Source: Pseudocercospora fijiensis CIRAD86
Lineage: Eukaryota; Ascomycota; Dothideomycetes; Mycosphaerellales; Mycosphaerellaceae
DNA length: 64,000 bases
Reading direction: 5' to 3'
Assembly (NCBI RefSeq): GCF_000340215.1
Contig: NW_006921534.1
Location: forward strand, 1,607,053-1,671,052
Shown: positions 46,226 to 55,264 of the stretch, in pieces
Numbering within the stretch: the stretch's first letter is position 1
Layout: each line of letters opens with the position of its first letter
Notes under the pieces: generated by a model
The model's input: only the letters and a program-made list of their open reading frames with translations
Database searches by the model: none
Told to the model about the DNA's origin: nothing
Position numbers and translations under genes: made by a program

Positions 46226-47584
46226 ATGCCTGTCTAGGGTACCTTTTATACTATTACCGGCGCCAACTATACAATACTATTAAAAGTATACGCATTCTGT
46301 AACTAATATAGTCTTGAGAACCCTAATCTACTAACCGAGCGATTTATACGCGAGCCGTTAGTAGCAGCCGCAGCTGCTGCCGCTGCTGCTACTGCGAGTT
46401 TAACTGCGAGTACGGTACGAGGCTTTAATGCGTTCCCTTCTCTACCTAAGGCGGCGAATACTGTACGCAATGCTGCTATTTAGTAGTATAAGCTAACTTT
46501 TCGACTAAATGCTAGATCTCGGAGCCTCTCGCAACGTCTACTAATACCTATACAACTATTAAAGGAGCCAATAAAGGTATTATTTACCTGCCGCTATTCA
46601 GTTTTTAGCTAGCGAGTAGAGGTTTCTCGTAGGGGTAGAGTCGACCTATAGGAATATAATCCGCTAGTCCTATAGACTTCTATTACTAATATCTAGTCTA
46701 ACAAAGACTTCGAAGAAGCCAATATGTTACTTATAGACTAGGTTCTTAGTCGGATTAACGCTAAGGACCTACCGCAAGGTAGCGTCTATTAGGTCGACGA
46801 CTATGCGGACTACTTCTTCTATACTAATTTCGATAATGAGCGCTTGTTACTAGAGAAAGTCGCTTCTAAAGCACTCGGCCTAGGACTAGTTAAAGAGGCT
46901 CTTATACTCTTTAAACCGCAAATAGGAGGGAAAGCAACAAAGCAGCTACCAATCTATTACCTTAAAATCTGTATCTAACAATAGCGGAAGCTATAGCAAT
47001 AAAGGCAACTAAAGCGGAAGTACCGGCTAAGTACTCCTACTACGAGTAGTAGCGCGAGTACTATAGCGAGTTAGGACGGGGTTATTCTATCTATAGAGAT
47101 TAAGTAAGAGAAGCTATAGAAGGAGAAGGTAATCGATATAAAAAAGCCGCCTGAGTTTATTAACCTAAGCGGCGAGGACACCGCGAGGCTACCGCGAGTT
47201 ACGCCTATTCTAAAAGAGTCGAGCGAAGCTAAGGACTAGCAAGATAGCTAGCAAGATAGCTAGCAAGATGGCTAGTAATATAGCTAGCAAGATAGCTAGT
47301 AAGATAGCTAGTAATATAGTTAGTAAGATAGCTAGCAAGATAGTTAGAGCGGACAGAAGAGTTAGAAGCTAAAGCGTGCTTAGAAGCTAGTTGATCTATT
47401 GTCTATAGAGATACGATCGAAGAAGAAAGGAAATAGAAATGTAGACTCGCAGTAGACTCGTAGTAGACTCGCTATAGAACTCGCTATAGAACTCGCTATA
47501 GACTCGCTCCTTAAACATTATCTACTAGTGGCTCGCGATCGCTATTTGGCTATAGCTCCTTCTATATCGTATACACATCCTTAG
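46226..47584 (+). pseudogene. Element E second frame, RIP-mutated
   Basis: 452-codon frame, ATG 46226 to TAG 47582-47584, interrupted by TAG. It shows an Ala tract (VAAAAAAAAATAS), a middle region (GSVY, VDDYADYFFYTNFDNERLL, LGLGLVKEALILFKPQIGGK), an acidic linker and a 12-bp tandem repeat. No recognised domain. Conserved phase end to end argues that it was a real protein of the element. Confidence 0.6.
47235..47346 (+). repeat. 12-bp tandem repeat within element E second frame
   Basis: About nine units of TAGCAAGATAGC-type sequence. In the coding phase each unit is four codons, x-Gln-Asp-Ser type, with the TAG probably a mutated TGG (Trp). Confidence 0.85.
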
Positions 47585-47589
47585 ACTTA

Positions 47590-48441
47590 ATAATGGCCTT
47601 ATTCTTAAGCTATTTGAACTACGAGAGGTAATATCCTTCTAACTTATCGAACTTAGCTTCTAATACCTTAATCTTTGCCTCTAATGTAGTATTCTTTGCC
47701 TCTAATATAGTATTCTTTGCCTCTATAGCCTCGACTCGCGCCTATATCGCGGCTAGCTCGCTATTTCTATCCTCTTCTTCAACCTTAATCTCGCTAGTAG
47801 TATAGCTACTCTTGCCCTAATACTTGTAATAAGCGTAGACTCTCTCTCCTTCGATATCTAGTACGCGACACTTATAGCCGTTATCGTAGCGAGTACAGAA
47901 GTAATATAGCGATAGTACTAGCTTTCCTTGCTTAGTCTCTATAATAATACCCGCAGCCGAGTATTTACGTAGTCTGTTTAATGCTACCTTCTTCTTTTAT
48001 AGATTTGCGGTATCGTCGAGGAGGTCTTGCTATATCTGCTCGCTATAGTACTAGAAATCTTTCGTATTTGTAGTCGTAGGACGTCGAAGGCTAGAGCGAG
48101 TTAGCAGCGAGTCTATAGCGATACGCCTCTTAGCTTACGATAAATATAGTCCTCCTACTAGTAATATAGGTACTAAATCGGGTGCTAAAGCACCTATAGC
48201 AGCTATAAGAATAAGGTCGCGCGAAATACCAGTTATAGCTCGAAACGGTAGTAGTAGTAGTAACGCTACTGTCGCTATCGCTATCGCTGTCGCTATCGCA
48301 GTCGCTATCGCTGTCGATAAGGGTACAGGAAGAACAACATAGCGAGTCTAGGCGCGAAGTTATAGCGAGTCTAAGTAAAGTTTGCGATATAGTAAGGAAG
48401 GCGCAACAATAGGAAGCGACAATAGACTGAAGTAAAGCCAA
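47590..48441 (-). pseudogene. Element E third frame (minus), coiled-coil protein, RIP-mutated
   Basis: Read on the minus strand: an N-terminal open stretch (48130-48441) with Asp-Ser dipeptide repeats, and after a frame change or an intron a segment KKKVALNRLRKYSAAGIIIE, SLYYFCTRYDNGYKCRVLDI and a heptad repeat (EAKNTILEAKNTTLEAK) predicting a coiled coil, ending near 47590. The exact exon structure is not resolved. It converges on the second frame. Confidence 0.5.
48270..48317. repeat. GTCGCTATCGCT microsatellite
   Basis: GTCGCT/ATCGCT hexamers, encoding Asp-Ser repeats on the minus strand of element E. Confidence 0.85.
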
Positions 48442-48469
48442 ACCTCTATTGACAATCTGGTATGTATGG
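48441..48469 (-). repeat. Element E right terminal inverted repeat
   Basis: Reverse complement of 44349-44377 with one G-to-A difference. Normal composition resumes immediately outside. Confidence 0.88.
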
Positions 48470-48770
48470 AGCTCCGTCCACCACCACCACCACCGACCGC
48501 GGCATCGGGGAGCTTGAGGCAGGAGCTTCCGAAGAACAAGCAGATTAGAAGCACGTCTGTATCCATCCTCTCACTACCACTACCAGCCAAACCCACCTCC
48601 TCAGTCTGCTCAATTCTCCGCCTCGAGTTGGGACTGCGATACAACCGCTAGCAACACTCAATCCCGAAGACCCGACTTGATATAGCATTCGACAACGCCG
48701 GAAGAAATCGGAGCCGTGTCTACGACTCGAGATCTCACTCCCTCGTTTCTACTACACCAGACAACACGCA
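48470..48770. other. Upstream region of the gene at 48771
   Basis: Contains a CCACCACCACC tract at about 48479-48494. Promoter or 5' UTR; no frame of note. Confidence 0.45.
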
Positions 48771-49233
48771 ATGCAAGCTACACGGATGCTATGGCAGCAT
48801 CGCCAGCCTATGATCAGATTTCTGGGCAAGCGTCAATTGCCAAAGCGTACGTCCATGCCATTGATGCCACTTGCGGGACGAGCACTAACAACTTACCGCA
48901 GAAGTTGACCATTCGCCAAAGCCACATCCTGAATCACCCTCTCACGACCTACCACAATCATTCGCCAAGTACCGAGAACAAGCGATCCAACATGGTCCTC
49001 TCAAGGGCGGACAGCCACGACAAGCAGCTCCATCCGGCGGCGCGTCAGGACCGGCACCCATGAACCCGTATGGCTCAATTGGTGGAAAGAGCGCGAAGGA
49101 GCTGGGACCAATCAAGCCTGGCAAGGGAGAATTTGCGGACAGAAATGAGCTCCCAGCACGGTTTAGGAGAGTGCCTTGGAGCATGGCCGAGATTGAAGCC
49201 ATTGAGAGTGGAGGAGCGAGCATGTTGGGATGA
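48771..49233 (+). CDS. Small protein with probable mitochondrial presequence
   Basis: Two exons, join(48771..48846, 48902..49233), 135 aa; the 55-nt intron has GTACGT, an ACTAAC branch and CCGCAG. The frame is supported because only this phase joins a basic amphipathic N-terminus (MQATRMLWQHRQPMIRFLGK: no acidic residues, four Arg, one Lys) to a continuous body: ESPSHDLPQSFAKYREQAIQ, KSAKELGPIKPGKGEF, DRNELPARFRRVPWSMAEIE, AIESGGASMLG. The N-terminus looks like a mitochondrial targeting signal. The C-terminal block looks strongly constrained, but I cannot name the family. An in-frame ATG at MLWQH is an alternative start. Confidence 0.7.
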
Positions 49234-49682
49234 TTGAGGGCCAGGATCGAACATTGGATGATTGGCTCTTGATATCACAGCATCTCAATGGAGCGCCTTA
49301 TGGAGGATCTAGATACCAGCGAGCAGAGCGTTACAGCAAGCGAGTTCGCATTGGAGGTTTGGCATAGACCAAACGGACTTACCACCGGCTGAGGGAAGTG
49401 CTCCCCACTTGCATTTGTATATATGAGAACTATTGACGTACGGAATGAGAACAGATACACCACTACACAAGGTCGCCTTTCTCGTGGTGTTAGTTCAGGA
49501 TGAGTAGGGATCAGCAAGATGTTTTCGCAAGTGAATGGTCTTGGAAGTCACGCGAAATCCCGCTCAGACTTATGACCTGGGAAAAACAACTCTCAAGCAA
49601 AACTTTCTCTTTTCCGATTAAAGAGAACCCTAAACATCCCATTTCCCGGTAACGAGGTCTTGCCAGCAGATTCGAGTGTAGG
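49234..49682. other. Intergenic region
   Basis: 3' flank of the small mitochondrial-type gene and promoter of the first BTB gene; no coding signal. Confidence 0.5.
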
Positions 49683-50796
49683 ATGCTACAAGCCGATCCA
49701 GCGACTGCCTTTGCAAGGCCATCAAAACAGCTTCCAATGGCGTAAGTCCGTAGTCCTGCTGGAAGGACTCGAGGCTGACTTGCGCAAATCAGTGACCTCT
49801 ATAGTGCCACTCTGGTGTCGGTTCAAGTTGACCGCAGTTCCTCTGCTCGCCGTTCTGACACGAAGAAGACCATGTCATCTCCCATGACTGAAGAGTTCAA
49901 GATCCCGCGAGGAAAGTGGCACCACGCCTGAGAGTCTCGAGTCCTATGCTAATGGCATTCTAAGACTGATCTGCGCGTATTCCAAGTACTTCGACAGTCT
50001 CTTCCGCAAGCAATTTGCCGAGAGCAAGAGTCTCCACTCCCAGCTATCAGACGTGGAGCCATGGGTGTTCCGCTGCTTCCTGGGCTGGCTGTACACCGGT
50101 GCCATCTACTACGACTTCGACGCCGCGGCCCCACCGCCACCTCGGCGACATAATGAGCCAACTACGAATGAGACCGAGGACGATGAGGATGGCGATGAAG
50201 ATCTTGGTGGAAATCCGGTCACTTGGCCTTTCCGAGACCTCTTCGAGCTCTACGTGTTTGGCGACTACGACGCCATAGAATTTCGCATGTCTGTCATGGA
50301 CTTGATCCAGGCAAAAGCATTGCAAACAGCGCCGACGCAGGACAATTTCCCCAGCATCAGGGATATCAAGTGCATCACTAGCCATGTCCCGTCAACTTCA
50401 GAGTTACTGCGGTTCCTCGCAGACGCCTGGCAGACCATGGCGATGTCATCAAGTTCTCCTTCTAATGAGGTGAATGATGATGATGAAGTGGTCTTTGAGA
50501 TGCAAGAGGACATGGAACGCTTTCCAAAACCCTTTCTTGTGCTGTGTGCGAAGGCTGCTGTACGCAATGCACTGGCACTAGCGTGCGTCAGCTGCGGAGT
50601 TGAGAGCGATGTTGTGCGGTCTACAGCCGAAGAGGGAGCACCGAAATGCAATACGAAGGGTCACAGCTTCGAAGATCGCTTGGACTGGGACGATAAGGAT
50701 CGCTGCGTCTATCATGAGCATGGTAATGACGAGCGGGAGAAGGCGCAGTGCCAGGAGCGATGGGCGAAGATCGCTTGGAGGCTTGAGGTGGATTGA
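49683..50796 (+). CDS. BTB/POZ domain protein (tandem copy 1)
   Basis: Proposed join(49683..49741, 49793..49915, 49965..50796), 337 aa. Intron 1 (51 nt): GTAAGT, CTGAC branch, ATCAG. Intron 2 (49 nt): weak GTGGCA donor, good GCTAAT branch, unusual AAG acceptor. The BTB fold follows: DLYSATLVSVQV, EEFKIPRG, LICAYSKYFDSLFRKQF, VEPWVFRCFLGWLYTGA, then DLFELYVFGDYDAIEFR. The C-terminus has scattered Cys/His (CVSCGVE, RCVYHEHGNDEREKAQC) also present in the next gene. BTB domains mediate homotypic contacts and CUL3 recruitment. ATG 49737 is an alternative start. If intron 2 is not spliced, the gene is frameshifted. Confidence 0.7.
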
Positions 50797-51021
50797 AGAC
50801 ATACTCTGTGAGCTATCTTGCCTGCGAGCCTTGCGCTAGCTGTTCTCTGCGTGAGTGGCGCTAGCGTGCCTGACTTTGTTGCGAACATGTGAGCGCAAAA
50901 GCCGTTGTCAAACGCGGAAGTCAACCTCCCACATCACACGTCCGCCACGGCGCACTCGGCGCATCACATCACACAACTCTTGCAAGATCCAAGTTCCAAC
51001 CAAATACCTTTCAGCGTCATC

Positions 51022-51955
51022 ATGGCGACGCGCGCGCACGGCAGGTTATCCGTCAAGTAAGCTCTGACCTACTCAACTTCGGTCGCCGATACTGACAAGC
51101 TTCAGGAATCTCTACGTCCCCGAAACTGTTCACATCATTGTCGGACCCAAGAAGCGAACATTTGTTGTTCCGCGCGGCCTCATATGCGACAGATCCGACT
51201 ACTTCAACAAGGCCTTCCAGCAACACTTCGAAGAGGGTCAGCAAGGAGCTATCACTCTGGTCGATGTTGAAGAATGGGTCTTCGAATGTTTTGTGGGATG
51301 GCTGTATACTGAGCGCATTTTCTGAGAGCCTCTCGATGAGTCTGTCGACCCCGAGGGACCTACACCGCGGACCAAGCCGGATAAATGCGAAGATCAGGAC
51401 TTCGACGAAAACGATCGTCAAGATCCTGTGACATGGTCCTACTCCGACCTCATTGAGCTATTCATCTTCGCAGACCAATACGACACTCGGCTTTTTCGCA
51501 ATGTGGTCATCAAGCATTTCCAGATCAAGATGCTGCAGTCCGAGCCCAAGGAATACAGCTTCTTCTCTATGCGCGAAGCCCAAGTCATCTTCGGGTGTTC
51601 ACCAGACTCTTCAACGCTTTACCAATTTGCGCTCGACATGCTTGTATTCCGCGATGTTCCAGGTCCTTTGACGCCCAAGTCGGTATCTAACTATGCAAAG
51701 CTACCTGCGGCAGCCTTGGCTGCCATGACGATCAAGGCAATCCAGCTTAGACAGAGAAAGGATTGCATTGATTGTCACGAGCGCAGGTCCTGCGTTAAGA
51801 ACAACCATCCAGATGTGGCACATTGTGAGCCTGATTTCTCTTTCGATATTTGTATCTGTCATGAACACGAAACGGAGCAGGAGAAGCAGTCATGTCGGCA
51901 GGAGTGGAAATGGCTGGATGAGGAGCACGGAATGGGCTTGATCTTCCCGGATTAG
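51022..51955 (+). pseudogene. BTB/POZ domain protein (tandem copy 2) with a premature stop
   Basis: Exons 51022..51056 and 51106..51955; the 49-nt intron has GTAAGC, an ACTGAC branch and TTCAG. The frame runs NLYVPETVHIIVGPKKR, FVVPRGLICDRSDYFNKAF, VEEWVFECFVGWLYTERIF and then meets TGA at 51323-51325. It continues in the same phase to 51955 (VTWSYSDLIELFIFADQYD and a Cys-rich tail with CIDCHERRSC and CICHEHETEQEKQSC). A CGA-to-TGA change would explain the stop; no intron removes it without deleting the conserved GWLYTE. Full length would be 294 codons. Recently inactivated or a truncated 84-residue product; sequencing error also possible. Confidence 0.75.
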
Positions 51956-52357
51956 ACGTGATTCCCTAGAGCAGGGGCACATCAGAGGCATTAAGATAGC
52001 AGTGATCACTGCAATCCTATGCCACCATGATACCTTCTACACTGCGTTCAATGCATAGTGGTATCCGGCTGAGAGGAAATCATTGCAAATTTTTCTCCGG
52101 CCTAATCAGCTTCTAGCGGTTGGCACATTCCTACTCCACTGCCCTCGACTGCACTGAGCCATACCGACCGTTTGTATCGTGTCGGAAGACGGCCTTGGCC
52201 GCAGCCGTACAGGCATGTTGATCCTTTCCGAGACCCTGGCCCTGGCCCTGGCCGCCAGGCCGCGCAGAAGGGAGATCAGCCTCCCGCTTACATTTGTTAA
52301 CTGTTCCTGAACATCACTCATTGACATCTTCTCATTACAGTATTATTTTCTATAGCC
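51956..52357. other. Intergenic region
   Basis: 3' flank of the BTB copy and promoter of the C2H2 gene. It contains a GGCCCT/CCTGGC-rich patch at about 52238-52262. No gene. Confidence 0.5.
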
Positions 52358-53969
52358 ATGGATTACGAATATCATGGAGCGTTACGAGACATCTCTAATG
52401 AGCATATGCCAATGCCGTCCACCTCCAGACCGGACATGGAGCAATGGATATACTTGGATATGGATCTCACGATCCCCGACGCAATGACAATCGACCCAAA
52501 GGATTTGGCGATATCGAATGAAAACGACATAGCCACTCAAGGCTCATTTGCTGACGGTGCAATGCCCCTCGATGATCAAGCGATCCCTCCAAGCGGTCAG
52601 CTTCACGACCCATCGCCCGAGCAGCCTGCAACATCATCATCCCTCGAGACCAAGGCGACAGCTTCTGTGGATCAACTACAGGCTCAGATCAATCAGCTTC
52701 GAGAAATGGTAGCCCAACTGGCAGAGGAGAAGCAAAGCCGCCAGCCTGTTCAGTCTCGGAAGCAGAGCCTAGACTCAGCGAGAGCAGACTCCATTTTTGG
52801 TAAAGGAGGTCTCCAGAGCACGAGTCACACGACACCAAATGCTAGCGATACCACTGAAATACATGAGCCTTCTCGCAATGTCGACGTCGAAACACATGCC
52901 GAAGACTCTCAGATATACTCGAGAAGAGGATCTGACAGCTCTGTTCCGAGCAAGCGCGGGTGAGTGTATCGAAAACTGCAAGGCGCGAATCAGTCCATTT
53001 AATCCACACTCATAAGGAAAATGCCACTGTATTTAAGAGACTCGCTAACCGCGTGCTTCCGCTTCTAGTCAACGCATTCCAGGAGGATATCCTTGTGCAA
53101 AATGCGAGCTTGCGTTCGACATACCCAGCCAGCTGAAGCATCATGAACGGAAGCATATGGCGAAGGAATCCAGGCCGTGGCCTTGCTCTCAGTGCGGCGA
53201 GAAGTTTTTGTTTCCCAAAGACCTGGCAAGGCATAAGGAACGGATTCACGGCATCACCAATACTGTATCTCAAAGCAATGCCTCTTCAGCCTCCATCAAT
53301 CTAGACGACGATGACACCCGGAGTTCTGTTAGTATCTCAAATCAGGACATGGATGAAACAAGGCTGACATTGTCACAGTCTACGGAAGAACATTATTACT
53401 CTAAACAGAACTGGCAGTCTCGAGTCTCTACAGTCCGCCGACACGAAAGTCTGTGGCAGCAACGAGACTCTAGGAGCGGCATTACCAAACGTAAACATTC
53501 GTCTACCATGCTCGCGAGCAATCATCACCTAGGAAATGACGTTTTGAATGCCACGATACCTGAAACTGAAGCTATCAACACCACATCAACATCACACGTC
53601 GACGCAATCCGAGGGCTTCAGATACAGATTGATCTCCAACAGCAGACCATCGACAAGCTCGAAGTGAAACTGGCCAGGGCCGAACAACAAGCAGAAGCAT
53701 GGCTCGAAGAGCGCAACGCATTCGCCAAAGTTCTTCAACGCACAGGAGGATCAGTAGCTCCACGGCCCGGATTATTCTTTGAGCAGAAGAACAAGCGATT
53801 ACCATCACTAGCAGAGCGAGCAAAAGGCTGGTTGGGCGCGATAGACAAGATGCTCTCGACCAACTCCACCGGCAGACGTTCTGCTGAGGATGCACAAACC
53901 GGGAAAGCTCTGGAGCATATTTCATCAGCTTTGGATCGACTTGATCTTAGAGATGGTCATATTTATTAA
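52358..53969 (+). CDS. C2H2 zinc-finger protein with C-terminal coiled coil
   Basis: Two exons, join(52358..52959, 53069..53969), 500 aa; the 109-nt intron has GTGAGT, a CTAAC branch and CTAG, phase 2. An acidic, Ser/Pro-rich N-terminus (DLTIPDAMTIDPKDLA) resembles an activation region; a short coiled coil follows (VDQLQAQINQLREMVAQL). Residues about 208-260 carry two C2H2 fingers: CAKC...HHERKH and CSQC...HKERIH; the second has the typical F-x5-L spacing. The C-terminus has a second coiled coil (IQIDLQQQTIDKLEVKLARA). Probable sequence-specific nuclear regulator, able to dimerise; targets unknown. The run of C begins 16 bases after the stop. Confidence 0.8.
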
Positions 53970-53984
53970 GATTTCAGAAATGAA

Positions 53985-54000
53985 CCCCCCCCCCCCCCCC
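53985..54000. repeat. Poly-C run (16 nt)
   Basis: Homopolymer just 3' of the C2H2 gene stop. Similar runs occur at 61203-61220 and 61346-61358. Confidence 0.95.
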
Positions 54001-54889
54001 AATGACCATTTCTCAGGCCGATTAGTTTTCATATGCAGCACACACTGCCATGCTTCAATGCTGTCAGAAAGTCTCCACACCCCGAAAGCGATACCACATA
54101 TAAACCAGCCCAGGAGTAAAATAACATCACCACCACCCACAACCGCCATCCCCATCTCTCGGACTCCCATTCCTCACATACCCAAAATTTTTCTCCTCCG
54201 CCTCCCAAACATCCCGTCCTCCGCACCGCATTCTCCTAAGAAACCTTCAAAATCCGTAACCCACCCCAAGAAATTGAAACTCCTAATCAACCCACGGCGT
54301 AGTTATCCCCCAGCGCCAAAGAATCTTGTGCACCACTCTCAAAACGTTGAAAAGGCCTTCGTTAGTCGCAAATCGAATTCGTCCGAACCATGCATGTAAC
54401 ATGTTCCATTCCACGTCATCTTCATTATCACACATCCCACACCTAAAGTCTTAGGCGGAGAAACTCGTGGTGTTAGTTGGGTACTAGCTATAACAAATTC
54501 CAACTGCGCCGCATTACCAAGGTGGTAGGTAGGATAAGGATCTACCAGATCAGAAATTCTCCGTCTTCTTGACCTTGCGGAGGAGACGATTCCGACATAC
54601 GACACAGAAAGTATACATAAAACCGCTCAAGATCAATAAGAAACATGTCCAACACATTCCCATTCTGCACCTACTCTGCCCTACCCTACCCTATTCACTT
54701 CAGCTAAATACCCTTCTCGCCTTAGCCTTAGCTAGCAAGCTACTAGATTAGAAAAAACCCCCCCATAATATCTATTAAAGATAATGATGAAAAATTGCCA
54801 GCCAGCAAGTATGCAGTACCTTAGTGTCATGGGTATCAATCAGATGTGCTCCAAGAGTGAGTGAGTCTTTGCCTGTAAAATTTAAGCAG

Positions 54890-54911
54890 CCTCGCCTCGC
54901 CTCGCCTCGCC
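54890..54911. repeat. CCTCG pentanucleotide microsatellite
   Basis: Four to five perfect CCTCG units in noncoding DNA. Confidence 0.9.
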
Positions 54912-55264
54912 AAAACCAAGCAAAACCCCAAGACTTCAAAAAAAAGAACACCTTCCTTCCTTCCCGAAAGATTCCCAAGCGGATGATGATGCTGAAAGTG
55001 ACCCCCCAAAAAAATTAATCCGCGGTCCATGCCGCATGAACGCTGCAGTGTGTAAATCAGATCCCCCAGAGCGCCGTCGCTAATCAATTTATGCAGTAAT
55101 CCAGCTGCCAGTATTTCCCGCTCCAGGATATCAAAGTAGTAGTTGGCAGATATGTACAGGTTGTGGAAGGAAATGGGGGGAGGCCTTGGTTCAGATGGCC
55201 TGTGTAGAGAGGTATGCTCCATATGTAGCCGGAGCTGGCTGTTGAGTTTTGCTCAGGCAACGCA

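Larger units (their letters stand above)
44349..48469 (+). mobile_element. Element E: DNA transposon with 29-bp inverted repeats and an rve-type DDE integrase
   Basis: Terminal inverted repeats at 44349-44377 and 48441-48469 match at 28 of 29 positions; the one difference is G/A at a TpG (RIP). Between them are 4.1 kb of mutated DNA with three long frames: integrase-like (+), a second protein (+) and a coiled-coil protein (-). Both plus frames keep phase end to end, so damage is by substitution only. Immediate flanks (GGAGGC and AGCTCC) show no clear duplication; a TA at 44352-44353 and 48465-48466, inside the matching ends, could be the target. The integrase belongs to the single-chain rve-like group common in fungi and other eukaryotes rather than to LTR pol. 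Confidence 0.8.
53970..55264. other. Gene-poor, C-rich intergenic region
   Basis: 1.3 kb with a homopolymer of 16 C (53985-54000), CCTCG repeats (54890-54911) and generally C-rich, A-rich plus strand. Several short frames, none convincing. It separates the convergent C2H2 and TCP11 genes, so 3' UTRs are expected here. Confidence 0.5.

Noticed and set aside
18069..47584. Near-exclusive use of TAG/TAA as internal stops suggested stop-codon recoding or suppression in the island
   Set aside because: Stops coincide with loss of CpA/TpG everywhere, including noncoding LTRs and satellite, and TGA is absent for the same reason. RIP explains all of it.
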